Assembly: GCF_000243675.2 (NCBI RefSeq)
Contig: NZ_AHMM02000015.1
Coordinates: 728,001-792,000 of the forward strand
DNA: 64,000 bases
Origin: Leptospira inadai serovar Lyme str. 10
GTDB lineage: Bacteria; Spirochaetota; Leptospiria; Leptospirales; Leptospiraceae
Reading direction: 5' to 3'
The notes beneath the pieces were generated by a model that saw only the letters and a list, made by a program, of their open reading frames with translations, searched no databases and was not told the origin of the DNA. The position numbers and the translations under genes were made by a program. Of this stretch, positions 9,430-17,847 are shown one piece after another. How positions within the stretch are numbered: position 1 is the stretch's first letter; each line of letters opens with the position of its first letter.

Positions 9430-9461
9430 AACATTACACCATATGGTGTAATGTTTGGCAA
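9430..9461 (-). promoter_or_regulatory. ArsR promoter with perfect 26-bp palindromic operator
   Basis: Bases 9430-9455 are a perfect palindrome with half-site AACATTACACCAT. On the minus strand the promoter reads TTGCCA (-35, 9456-9461), 17 bases, TGTAAT (-10), then 6 bases to the ATG at 9426. The palindrome fills the spacer and the -10 box, the expected place for a repressor site. Confidence 0.85.
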
Positions 9462-9880
9462 GATTTTTTTATTCGAAACTGAAGTAAGATAGGTGAGTTT
9501 ACGCCCGCCAAGGCGCCTGTTAGTTCAGAGATATTTATTATTTGGATGATTCTAACGCCGAAAGAAAATGTGGGCCTTCACTGAAGACCATGTCTTCACC
9601 CAAAAGCATTAAGTGGACGTTATATTTTATAGATTGAAACGATTTGCCTTAAAGCAGTAAGCCTCCCGGATAAATGCGATGCATTTTGTTTCAATTTCAT
9701 CCTGCTCGATTATAGTTTGGAAAGAGCAAGCGCACATTCGATTTACCGCCCGTTTCAATTAATATAGCCCGCAAACGTTAGACACCGTTTCCTTTTTCCA
9801 TTCTTTGAAATCGAGTCGTTGCTTCCAGTTATTAGGCGCCGTTTCGAAAGAAAATTGACCTCAGTATTGAGGTATTCGGT
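9462..9880. other. Intergenic region, no gene seen; holds one copy of a dispersed 37-bp repeat
   Basis: No convincing reading frame. The segment 9632-9668 (GATTGAAACGATTTGCCTTA then AAGCAGTAAGCCTCCCG) matches 31 of 37 bases with 34667-34703. Confidence 0.6.
9632..9668 (+). repeat. Dispersed 37-bp repeat, copy 1
   Basis: Shares 31 of 37 bases with the segment at 34667-34703 in the same orientation, including the identical block ATTGAAACGATTTG. Both copies are intergenic. Function unknown. Confidence 0.6.
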
Positions 9881-10384
9881 CTTTCAGAGGACAGAAGACA
9901 GAGGACTGAGGACAGAACATTGATGAGCGGAGTTTCCATGTTCCGGAGAAAAATTCCTGTGTTACAGGGGATCTTTCCTCTACTTCTGTAACATTTCCGA
10001 GATCGGGCAGCTTCTGTCTAGCGTGAGCGAAGCGAACGCGTCTGTCTTCAGTCCTCTGTCCTCTGGGAGACAGAACATTGACAAACGGAGTTTCCATGTT
10101 CCGGAGAAAAATTCCTGTGTTACAGCGGATCTTTCCTCTACTTCTGTAACTTTTCCGCGATCGGGCAGCTTCTGTCTAGCGTGAGCAAAGCGAACGCGTC
10201 TGTCTTCAGTCCTCTGTCCTCTGGGAGACAGAACATTGATGAGCCGGATTTCCATGTTCCGGAGAAAAATTCCTGTATACAGGGGATCTTTCCTCTACTT
10301 CTGTAACTTTTTCGCGATCGGGCAGCTTCTGTCTAGCGTGAGCAAAGCGAACGCGCCTGTCCTCTGACCTCTGTCTTCTGAAAG
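9881..10384. repeat. Three tandem copies of a 158-bp dispersed repeat
   Basis: The motif GACAGAACATTGA recurs at 9911, 10069 and 10227, giving an exact 158-bp period. Each unit holds a conserved core (TTCCATGTTCCGGAGAAAAA ... TCGGGCAGCTTCTGTCTAGC ... AAGCGAACGCG) and is bordered by degenerate purine-rich words such as CAGAGGACAGA on the left and their complement CTGTCCTCTG on the right, so the array ends as an imperfect inverted repeat (CTTTCAGAGGACAG versus CTTCTGAAAG). GTTACAG and CTGTAAC inside a unit can form a stem. Related single copies lie at 16283-16470 and, inverted, at 52848-53054. Frames inside the repeat are not considered genes. Confidence 0.9.
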
Positions 10385-10418
10385 CGAACCCGGAGCAGTG
10401 TGACCGCCAACGCAGCTT

Positions 10419-13400
10419 CTAGGTAGCTTCCTTTAAGGTCAGATATCTCCGCTGAAATTCTTTATTGGGAATCTGTCCGTCATTATCGATCGTAAGTCCA
10501 TCACGTAATCCTAATAGAAAATGCATTGCGACTTCTCCCTTGTTCTTAACGGGTATCGTTCCTCTATACTCCGTTTTGAAGAAGTCTTTAATCAATTCAT
10601 AAGTGCTCTGAGAAATATTGATCTTACCCGGTTCGCCCGCCGATTCGAGTCGAGAAGCGGTGTTTACGGCGTCTCCCCAAACATCAAATGCAAACTTTTT
10701 CTTACCGATCACACCTGCAATTACCGGCCCCGAATGGATTCCGAGGCGCATTTCCCAAAATGGCAGCCCCAACTCTTTTTTAATCGACTGCATCTGATTC
10801 ATAAACGCTTGGAATTCTAGTGCGGCTAAGCAAGCATCTATTGCGTGAGTTTGATTTCTCGCCGGCAATCCACCCACGCACATATAGGAATCGCCGATGG
10901 TCTTGAGTTTTTCAAGATTGAATCGATGCACAATCTCATCAAATTGTGAAAAGCAACCGTCTAGTTCTCGAATCAAATCCGCCGGCGACATCAGTTCCGC
11001 GATAGTCGTAAAACCTTTAAAGTCGGTAAATAGAATTGTCGCTGATTCATAAAGGATGGGACGAACCTCGCCTTTTTCCTTTAATTCTCCGGCAACCTCG
11101 GCCGGAAGAATATTGAGTAATAAGGAATCGGTTTTTTGCCGAGCCGCTTCCGTTTCTTGGAACAGATGCGTGCTATGAACCGCGCCGGCGATTTGTGTAC
11201 AGAATCGTTCTATACTTGCAATCTCATCTTTCGATAAATCCCATGATTCGTCAAAGGCAGTAAACGCCATGATTGCGACCACTTTGCCTTGGATTAATAA
11301 CGGGATCTGTAAAAAAGCGCTGTTCCCGAGATGTTCTTGAAATCCCCGGTCGATTTCGGTGACGTAACGAGCCCATCGATTTACATCGCTAACATAAAGA
11401 GTTCGAAGTCTACGGTAAGTGATGGTTAATGCGCATTCATCCTCAAGCCGGATACGTAAATTTTTTCCCCAATTTAAATTTTCCTGAGAGATACGTTTTT
11501 CGATTCCGGGGGAAAAACGACGAGGATACAATATATCTTTGTCCGAGTCGACGACCCAAAGCACGCCGTCTCTGATACCGAAGTTTTCCTCCGTATGTTT
11601 GAATACAAGATCCAGGACCGTATCGAGGTTCCCCGTTTCATTTATCCTTATCGCAAATTCATTCAGAGCTTCGATGTCTTTTCGGGCACTTTCCGTTTGG
11701 TCGAATAAATAAGTATTCCGAATGGCTCCCGCAATCTGATCACAGAAGGCCTGCACTCTATCTATGTCGCTGCGCGACAGATTCATCCGAGAGTGTCCGG
11801 ATGTACACCAAATAATTCCGATCGTACGATTCTGAACTACGAGCGGAACAATGAGTAAGGATGCCAGTTCAAGAGTGTCGATAATTTGTTTATCGAGAGG
11901 ATGAGGAATTTTGAAGTTCGTTCGAGGCAAGTAGAACGGTTGCTTCTTACAAAAGGTGCGCCAGAGTGTTCCGCCGGTCTCATCGAGCGGAATTTCCAAA
12001 TTCTCGAAATATTCTCTTTGAGATTCGGTCCATTCCTCCGGATCGATCCAAGCCCTTTGAAAACGCAACGTTTTTCTTTTCTCTGCCAGTAGCGATAAGA
12101 TGCAAGAGTTAATACCGAAGTTTTTTTGGATGAAGGAGAAAATCTCGTCGATTACCAAGTTGAGCTCGTTACTCGCATTGATCCGCCGAGTAAATCCGTT
12201 TAGACTTTCCGTTTCCTGGCGCGCCTTCTCGGCAGCGCGATGCGCTTCCTGAGTTTCCGCTATTAGGCGGGCGCTGTATAAGGCTCCGGTAATCTGCTCG
12301 CAAATTCTCACAATACGTAGGATCTCTTTTTCCGTGAGCGAGAGTTTTTGATCGTATGCGGTTAAGTTGAGAATTCCGATTACTTCGTTATTAAGAATCA
12401 GCGGTATTTGAAGAAGGGATTGCAAACGCCCGTGCATCGTGATCTGAAAATCGATTTTTGATAGCTTGTAGGATTCTCCGTTTAAGACATTGATTGCCGT
12501 TCGTTTAGTAGGAATTTCTTCCAAATAAAACGGAGTCATCCTAATAAACGTCTGGTAGAGAGTGCCGCCACTCTGATTCAAAGGCACCCGCAGTTGTTTA
12601 AAAAAATTGATATCCTCTTCCTGCATACTCGGAGGCACGAGACCACGGGCATATGCTTCCAATATTCCCGTTTCTTTTTGGACATGCATCAGCCAGATCG
12701 TATCGATATTCGTATGCCGAATCATAAAATCAAAAGCCGCTCGAAACAACTTATCCAAGTTCAGAGTGGAATTCAATAATCTGGCAAATTCATTCAGGTT
12801 CTCGACTTCCCGTGTCGTTTCTTCGGCGATCTCTTTTGCGGTGGCTAGACTTTCAAACGTGGCGTCCAATTCGGTTGAGATCGGCCGAGTTAAAAAAAAG
12901 GTAAGTTGATATCCGAGTAATAGAATAGGCAATCCGAACAAAAATATATATAGGGTTCTCGCAAACGCCGGAGCGTCGCCGTCAGGTAGCAAAGGGAAAA
13001 CGAGAAAGAGAACGATCGGAATCATCAGGAGGGACAAAAGGGAAATTCTATGTCCGACACGTAGCGCTTGGTGTTCCCTTGAATCCCCGCCGTACTTCAG
13101 GACTCCGTACGCGAGTATTGCGGTCGGTAAAATAGTCAAATTACCGAGCGGATAAATCGGAATTCCGGTCGTAGCGGGAAGGTTCAGGAAAAGCATGATT
13201 GCGCTTAACACTAGGAATAGCACAGCGAAATTGCCGATCGAACCCGCGCCTTTTCTTCCGCCTGCTCTTTTCCATTCTCGTCCGACCATGATAAGACCTA
13301 AAAACGCAACGGCTCCGAAGACCTGAATTACCGGACCTGATGCAAGTATGCGTCCCCATGGAAATTCATAGTAGCCTACAAGTAGCCATGGAGAAAACGA

Positions 13401-14591
13401 CAAAAAACTAAGTAAAATCGAGGAGAAATCGAAGATAAATAGCCATCGTGGCGGAGACCTTTTGAGCGCCACACAGGCAAATCGAATTTGTATGCACGGC
13501 GCGAGACAAAAAATCGCATAACACAATTGCGTTATACGATAACTAGCGAGGGATCCGGAAGATAGATTGGTCACAATATTCGAAATCAGCTGCGCCCCGA
13601 AAATAAACAGCGAGAATGCGCCTAGCTGATTTAAAGGAGATCCCGGGTTTGTGCCTCCTACCAAGATTCCGAGTCCGAAAACCGCAAGCGCAGAAAGAAT
13701 CGGTACGAAAAGCCAAAGCGCTCCCGAGGACACGGCCAGATCCGCCGGCGTTAAAAGGCGAATAACCACCGCGGAAATCGTAAAGAAGATGCATGCGATG
13801 ATAACATTGAGGAAATAGAATAAAATGCTTTTTTGAAATAGCAATACGCTTAAATTTAGGAAATCATTCCGAAAGACCCCGTACGCAAGGATCAGCATGG
13901 GAATAAACGAAAAGTTGCCGCCCGGAAATAAGGGAACTCCTATTAAACTGGGCAAATTCGAAGCCGATAGGATAATTAAAAGATTGTGACCGATTGCGAG
14001 CGTCCACTTTTCTTGGAGCGAATTATCCTTAAGATAATCGTAATAAGCTGGAACAACCACGACAAAATAGGACATCACTCCTATGATACCCCAAGGCTTA
14101 AGAAATCCCGAGGATACCGGGTACTTTCCGAACGAATACTGGATGAATTCTCCGGTAAATGCCCGATCCATTAAAATTCCGATGAGCGCAAGTCCGGCAG
14201 CAGCCCAATTTAGCCAGGCCGCCCATCGAACACTTTTATATCGATTTTCTAGAATTTCATCCACTAGATGGCAGCTCATCGGAGTGAATAAAAGAACGAT
14301 CGGATAAAGTTCGGTATTGAGAGCGACTAACAGACTCTCATCCGGAATTACTGCGCGTAGCCCAAGCAGCAACCCTAACGTTCCAAAAGCAAGACAGCTG
14401 ATTGCAAAGCTTAGAAAAAGATTACGATTTCCGGAATATCGTAACCGCGCAATTGCAGCCGTAAAGAGCACGAAGCCGACTATGAATGTCAGGAAACCCG
14501 GAAGGGAGTAGGGGAATTGATGCCAGAAATACTCTCCCGCGGACGGATACTCCGATAGAGTGGGCCAAAATTTGACAGGGTACGATTCCAT
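10419..14591 (-). CDS. Membrane adenylate cyclase with three GAF domains
   Basis: A 1390-residue protein. The first 600 residues contain two multi-helix membrane blocks resembling N-terminal 7TM sensor regions. Three GAF domains follow (about 620-1150), each led by a coiled coil and a matching phrase (NLNEFARLLN, SLNGFTRRIN, ALNEFAIRIN). The C-terminus is a class III cyclase: metal Asp residues in FTDFKGFT and KTIGDSYM, adenine-selecting Lys (KLKTIGD) and Asp (FDVWGD), and transition-state Asn/Arg in VNTASR. All catalytic residues are present, so it should make cAMP in the cytoplasm in response to membrane or GAF ligands. It is monocistronic. An inverted repeat lies 13-59 bases upstream (14604-14650). 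Confidence 0.92.
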   Translation of the reverse strand: MESYPVKFWPTLSEYPSAGEYFWHQFPYSLPGFLTFIVGFVLFTAAIARLRYSGNRNLFLSFAISCLAFGTLGLLLGLRAVIPDESLLVALNTELYPIVLLFTPMSCHLVDEILENRYKSVRWAAWLNWAAAGLALIGILMDRAFTGEFIQYSFGKYPVSSGFLKPWGIIGVMSYFVVVVPAYYDYLKDNSLQEKWTLAIGHNLLIILSASNLPSLIGVPLFPGGNFSFIPMLILAYGVFRNDFLNLSVLLFQKSILFYFLNVIIACIFFTISAVVIRLLTPADLAVSSGALWLFVPILSALAVFGLGILVGGTNPGSPLNQLGAFSLFIFGAQLISNIVTNLSSGSLASYRITQLCYAIFCLAPCIQIRFACVALKRSPPRWLFIFDFSSILLSFLSFSPWLLVGYYEFPWGRILASGPVIQVFGAVAFLGLIMVGREWKRAGGRKGAGSIGNFAVLFLVLSAIMLFLNLPATTGIPIYPLGNLTILPTAILAYGVLKYGGDSREHQALRVGHRISLLSLLMIPIVLFLVFPLLPDGDAPAFARTLYIFLFGLPILLLGYQLTFFLTRPISTELDATFESLATAKEIAEETTREVENLNEFARLLNSTLNLDKLFRAAFDFMIRHTNIDTIWLMHVQKETGILEAYARGLVPPSMQEEDINFFKQLRVPLNQSGGTLYQTFIRMTPFYLEEIPTKRTAINVLNGESYKLSKIDFQITMHGRLQSLLQIPLILNNEVIGILNLTAYDQKLSLTEKEILRIVRICEQITGALYSARLIAETQEAHRAAEKARQETESLNGFTRRINASNELNLVIDEIFSFIQKNFGINSCILSLLAEKRKTLRFQRAWIDPEEWTESQREYFENLEIPLDETGGTLWRTFCKKQPFYLPRTNFKIPHPLDKQIIDTLELASLLIVPLVVQNRTIGIIWCTSGHSRMNLSRSDIDRVQAFCDQIAGAIRNTYLFDQTESARKDIEALNEFAIRINETGNLDTVLDLVFKHTEENFGIRDGVLWVVDSDKDILYPRRFSPGIEKRISQENLNWGKNLRIRLEDECALTITYRRLRTLYVSDVNRWARYVTEIDRGFQEHLGNSAFLQIPLLIQGKVVAIMAFTAFDESWDLSKDEIASIERFCTQIAGAVHSTHLFQETEAARQKTDSLLLNILPAEVAGELKEKGEVRPILYESATILFTDFKGFTTIAELMSPADLIRELDGCFSQFDEIVHRFNLEKLKTIGDSYMCVGGLPARNQTHAIDACLAALEFQAFMNQMQSIKKELGLPFWEMRLGIHSGPVIAGVIGKKKFAFDVWGDAVNTASRLESAGEPGKINISQSTYELIKDFFKTEYRGTIPVKNKGEVAMHFLLGLRDGLTIDNDGQIPNKEFQRRYLTLKEAT

Positions 14592-15381
14592 CGATATGAC
14601 TATAGAATTATAATCGAAAAATTCAAATTGTCGCCCTCGATTATAATTCTGGACTTTTTAGGAATGGCGTAAGAGCCAAAGGAAACGGAGATGCGCTTGA
14701 TGAAAGGCGTGTTTTCCGAAAATTTCGGATTCTAAATAGGAAAAACGACATAAATTTTTGACATCGAATACCTCGAAACCTAATGCACCGGATTCAAAGT
14801 AGATTTAAGCGATCCAGAAAGCCCGGGACCGCAGAGCGCTCGTATCATGCCGAACTAAGGCGATGGACAAGGAAATAACGATTTGGAAATAATTTATTTC
14901 AGAATATAAAAGAGGAGGGGGTGTTTGAGCCAGGAGGCTTGTTGCGAAGAGGCAGAGATCGGCGTAAGCACGCTAAGCATTGACTTCGTTACCCGAAAGA
15001 GAAGGTGAAAATGGGATGCATCGGAGAAACGCTCATGTCAATAAGATGAGTCATTTTTAGAGCCGAGCATAGGGATAGAAGCAAGAATTAGGGTGACTTC
15101 GTTACATTTTAAGAAACGTGTCCGAAGAGATTCCGATGAATAGTCTCTCAAAATGGAATACGTTCTCAGGTTTTATTTTGAGTCTTTTCGAAATTCGGAA
15201 TAGAGTATGTGCTTGGGTTATCTCCTAGCATTTTTAATCTCTTGAATGATCCAGCCATCAACGCAAGTCTCCTTCATCCATATCTTCTCGGGTTAATCGC
15301 CTCCGACCCGCATGCTTAGAAAATCTCGAGTCTTGCAAGAGGGAAAATCGCCGGATCTTTGTCGAAAAAAAAGAAAAATGA
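14592..15381. other. Long intergenic region, no gene seen
   Basis: About 800 bases. It holds the inverted repeat at 14604-14650 and a short block (14843-14866, CGTATCATGCCGAACTAAGG) that resembles 19526-19549, upstream of the propeller genes. No RNA gene recognised. Confidence 0.5.
14604..14650. promoter_or_regulatory. 14-bp perfect inverted repeat upstream of the cyclase
   Basis: AGAATTATAATCGA (14604-14617) and TCGATTATAATTCT (14637-14650) are exact complements, separated by 19 bases, 13-59 bases before the cyclase start. The outer arm GATTATAATTCTGG also occurs upstream of both propeller genes (19126-19139 and 20902-20915), suggesting a common site. Confidence 0.6.
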
Positions 15382-15390
15382 TTGATATAT

Positions 15391-15419
15391 TTCATTATAT
15401 AGCTGTATATTTATATAAT
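15391..15419 (+). promoter_or_regulatory. Promoter and inverted repeat of the second ArsR gene
   Basis: ATTATATA (15394-15401) and TATATAAT (15412-15419) form an inverted repeat with a 10-base spacer. TTCATT (15391-15396), 17 bases and TATAAT (15414-15419) make a promoter overlapping it; the ATG at 15429 is 9 bases after the -10 box. The region is AT-rich, so the repeat is less striking than at the other three modules. Confidence 0.55.
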
Positions 15420-15428
15420 AAACTAACT

Positions 15429-15773
15429 ATGAACCAGCTCGACTCCACCTTCGCAGCCCTCGCCGATTCCACTCGCCGCGCGATACTGATGCGTCTCGCA
15501 AAAGGCGAATTAACGGTCGGGGAGCTTGCTAAACCCTTTAAAATGAGCCAACCGGCCATTTCCCGCCACCTCAAAGTTTTGGAGCAGGCCGGTCTTGTCT
15601 CAACTGCGATCCGCGCGCAGGCTCGCCCACGACGACTGGAAACTGCCCCGCTTAAAAGAGCCACGGATTGGATCGAGAAATACCGCCAGATGTGGGAGAA
15701 GCGCTACCAGGTGCTCGACGGGCTACTCGAAGAATTGAAGGCCATGCAAACAATAGGAGACCAACAAACATGA
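15429..15773 (+). CDS. ArsR-family transcriptional regulator
   Basis: A 114-residue ArsR protein beginning MNQLDSTFAALADSTRRAIL, followed by the helix-turn-helix KPFKMSQPAISRHLKVLEQAGLV and a wing rich in Arg. A longer in-frame extension exists upstream (to 15312), but it crosses the promoter and has no family similarity, so the ATG at 15429 is preferred. No metal-binding Cys motif is present. The stop overlaps the start of the SRPBCC gene (ATGA at 15770-15773). The local base composition is more GC-rich than the surrounding genes, which may reflect transfer. Confidence 0.9.
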   Translation: MNQLDSTFAALADSTRRAILMRLAKGELTVGELAKPFKMSQPAISRHLKVLEQAGLVSTAIRAQARPRRLETAPLKRATDWIEKYRQMWEKRYQVLDGLLEELKAMQTIGDQQT

Positions 15774-16321
15774 AAGCAGACCAAAAAGAATTGAAGATAG
15801 AGCTTCGAGGAGAAACGGAAGCCGTGCTCACACGCTACTTCTCCGCACCGCGCAAATTGGTATTTGATTGCCACACCAAGCCCGAGCTGATGCGTCGATG
15901 GCTGATTGGCCCCGAGGGTTCAGTGCTTGAAACTTGCGAGGTCGATCTTAAGGTCGGCGGCAAATACCTATTTGTCTATGTAGATTCGAATGAAAACGAA
16001 TTTTGCGTCTTTGGAACATTTCGGGAAGTGATCGTACCAGAGAAGGTAGCAAATACCGAGAATTACGCCACGGACATGTCAGCTTTCAATCCGAATGCCC
16101 CCGAAGATCCGAATGCTACCGTCGAGTCGCGCACCTTCACAACGAAAGGCGATGGAACCCTCATGACGCACGTATGTAAATTTTCTTCAGCCGAAGTGCG
16201 TAAGATGGTGCTCGAAACCGGTATGGTCGAGGGTTGGGCAGCATGCTGCCAGGAGCTCGATAAATTATTGTTAGAGCTCTTACAGAGGACAGAGGACAGA
16301 GGACTGAAGACTGAAGACTGA
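15770..16321 (+). CDS. SRPBCC (AHSA1-type) protein with repeat-encoded C-terminus
   Basis: A 183-residue protein starting MKADQKELKIELRGE. The AHSA1 pattern is clear: VLTRYFSAPRKLVFDCHTKPELMRRWL near the start, VDLKVGGKYLFVYVD, and the last helix MVLETGMVEGWAACCQELDKLL. The ATG overlaps the ArsR stop by 4 bases and has AGGAG about 10 bases upstream. From 16283 on the reading frame runs into a copy of the dispersed 158-bp repeat, which supplies the last 12 residues (QRTEDRGLKTED) and the stop codon; the native C-terminus was therefore probably replaced when the repeat arrived. Confidence 0.88.
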   Translation: MKADQKELKIELRGETEAVLTRYFSAPRKLVFDCHTKPELMRRWLIGPEGSVLETCEVDLKVGGKYLFVYVDSNENEFCVFGTFREVIVPEKVANTENYATDMSAFNPNAPEDPNATVESRTFTTKGDGTLMTHVCKFSSAEVRKMVLETGMVEGWAACCQELDKLLLELLQRTEDRGLKTED

Positions 16322-16470
16322 ACATCGATGAACGAAGATTCCATGTTCTTCAAGAAATTCCTGTGTTACAGGGGATCTTCCCTCTACTTCTTTAACTTTT
16401 CCGAGATCGGGCAGCTTCTGTCTAGCGTGAGCAAAGCGAACGCGTCAGTCCTCAGTCCTCTGACCTCTGG
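16283..16470. repeat. Single copy of the 158-bp dispersed repeat
   Basis: Same orientation as the array at 9881-10384, with the shared core TTCCATGTTC, ATTCCTGTGTTACAGGGGAT, GATCGGGCAGCTTCTGTCTA and AGCAAAGCGAACGCGTC, bordered by CAGAGGACAGAGGACAGAGG on the left and CCTCAGTCCTCTGACCTCTG on the right. Its left end lies inside the preceding coding sequence. Confidence 0.88.
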
Positions 16471-16522
16471 AGGTATACGCTCTTTTTTCGTCCATTCCTG
16501 AAACCTATCCTTGAAATTTTCG

Positions 16523-16550
16523 TTGACATGCAGGTATTTGCCTGCATAAT
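16523..16550 (+). promoter_or_regulatory. Promoter of the third ArsR gene with internal palindrome
   Basis: TTGACA (16523-16528), 16 bases, CATAAT (16545-16550). The inverted repeat ATGCAGG (16528-16534) / CCTGCAT (16541-16547) lies exactly between and on the two promoter boxes. The ATG at 16559 is 8 bases beyond the -10 box. Confidence 0.82.
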
Positions 16551-16558
16551 TCTCCTGT

Positions 16559-16903
16559 ATGCCGAAAGAAATGAGAGGGGTTGACAAGGTGTTCAAAGCG
16601 CTGGCTGACCCGAACCGACGGAAAGTTCTCGATCTACTTTATGCCAATAATGGCCAACCGCTTTCGGCTCTCTGCGAACACCTTGATATGCAGCGGCAAT
16701 CGGCGACCCAACATATTGACATCCTAATCGATGCGATTTTGGTAACGGTAGTTTGGAGGGGCCGAGAAAAACTTCACTTTATTAATCCCGTTCCGATTTA
16801 CGAGGTCTATGAACGTTGGGTTAGAAAATTTGAACAAAATCGCTTACGATTTTTGCACGACTTGAAAGAGCAACTCGAAGGAGAAAACGATGGAGAAACC
16901 TAA
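16559..16903 (+). CDS. ArsR-family transcriptional regulator
   Basis: A 114-residue ArsR protein: VFKALADPNRRKVLDLLYANNGQPLSAL, then a divergent recognition helix (LDMQRQSATQHIDILIDAILV) and the wing VVWRGREKLHFINPVP. It lacks the usual 'SKHLKVL' signature but keeps the fold pattern. There is no Shine-Dalgarno before the ATG, and the promoter geometry predicts a transcript starting at or next to the start codon. The gene overlaps the downstream SRPBCC gene by 14 bases. Confidence 0.87.
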   Translation: MPKEMRGVDKVFKALADPNRRKVLDLLYANNGQPLSALCEHLDMQRQSATQHIDILIDAILVTVVWRGREKLHFINPVPIYEVYERWVRKFEQNRLRFLHDLKEQLEGENDGET

Positions 16904-17363
16904 TTTCGTCTATGTCACGTACATCGCTAGCACACCGGAAAGGATATGGAACGCATTAATCGATACGGAAGTAACGCGCCAATATTGGTTTGATCCAACC
17001 AGTGATAAACCGGCACACGAAAACGTTTCAACATGGGAGCCTGGTTCGGAATGGAGGCATGAGCGTATCGATGATGCAAGAACGGTCGACATCGTCGGAA
17101 AGGTTGTCGAAAGCAATCCTCCGAATCGCCTAGTTCTTTCCTGGGCGAGACCGAGCGAGGTTGAAGAAGAATTAAAACATTCGCGGGTAATATTCGATAT
17201 CGAGTCTCATGGGAATGGTCTGGTTCGTTTGGTTGTTACCCACGAGGATTTAGACCCTCAAATGCATGCGGGAATCTCCAGGGGTTGGCCTATGATTCTT
17301 TCGAATCTCAAAACATTCTTGGAGTCAGGTCGCGCTCTATCACGGAACATTTCGGCGGCCTAA
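16890..17363 (+). CDS. SRPBCC (AHSA1-type) protein
   Basis: A 157-residue AHSA1 protein: FVYVTYIASTPERIWNALIDTEVTRQYWF, WEPGSEWRHERIDD, a PPNRLVLSWARPSE turn, and the closing helix SRGWPMILSNLKTFLESG. Its start lies within the end of the ArsR gene, with GGAG just upstream, so translation is coupled. It is followed 55 bases later by a GFA-type enzyme on the same strand, which may share its transcript. Confidence 0.88.
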   Translation: MEKPNFVYVTYIASTPERIWNALIDTEVTRQYWFDPTSDKPAHENVSTWEPGSEWRHERIDDARTVDIVGKVVESNPPNRLVLSWARPSEVEEELKHSRVIFDIESHGNGLVRLVVTHEDLDPQMHAGISRGWPMILSNLKTFLESGRALSRNISAA

Positions 17364-17418
17364 TATTTTGAGACGCTGAGCATTCGATTTTTTTAAAACT
17401 TTCAGATGGAGAACAAAT

Positions 17419-17847
17419 ATGGATCATCCCTATTCGGGCGGATGTGCTTGCGGCGCGATTCGTTACGATATTTCCGACGAACCGATATTTATGAACGATT
17501 GTCAGTGCCGAGACTGCCAACGAATGAGCGGCACCGGCCATGGGTCCTATCTGACGTTTCCATCTCGGGCAGCCGTAAAGCTTACCGGCGAAGCAACGCG
17601 GTTTAACATGCTTGGCGACAGCGGCAATACCAAGACTAGCGGCTTTTGTCCAAAGTGCGGCTCTCCCGTGTATATGACGTTTGCCGCAATGCCGGAACTA
17701 TTTACGGTGCATGCTACAAGTCTTGATGATCCGCGTCGATACAAACCTCAGGCTGTGACATACGGTGCGCGCGGTTATGCTTGGGACCATACCGATCCCA
17801 CACTGCCGAAGTTCGAAAAAATGCCTTCGCCGAGATCTATTGACTGA
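17419..17847 (+). CDS. GFA/CENP-V-family zinc protein
   Basis: A 142-residue protein with the full set of GFA zinc ligands: C9 and C11 (GGCACG), C28, C30 and C33 (CQCRDC), and C77/C80 (FCPKCGSP). The family is named after a glutathione-dependent formaldehyde-activating enzyme, but most members have unproved activity. GGAG lies upstream of the ATG. It may belong to the ArsR-SRPBCC transcript. Its last 11 bases overlap, tail to tail, the end of the first propeller gene. Confidence 0.88.
   Translation: MDHPYSGGCACGAIRYDISDEPIFMNDCQCRDCQRMSGTGHGSYLTFPSRAAVKLTGEATRFNMLGDSGNTKTSGFCPKCGSPVYMTFAAMPELFTVHATSLDDPRRYKPQAVTYGARGYAWDHTDPTLPKFEKMPSPRSID

Noticed and set aside
9861..10255. Two overlapping frames of 78 and 91 codons on the minus strand.
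   Set aside because: They lie inside the 158-bp tandem repeats and merely repeat each other; the repeat is not coding.
14930..14960. AGCCAGGAGGCTTGTTGC resembles the B12-box of a cobalamin riboswitch.
   Set aside because: The box is imperfect and no other conserved parts of the riboswitch are found upstream; the next gene is not B12-related.
15312..15428. N-terminal extension of the second ArsR gene.
   Set aside because: It crosses the promoter and has no ArsR similarity; the ATG at 15429 gives a normal-length protein.
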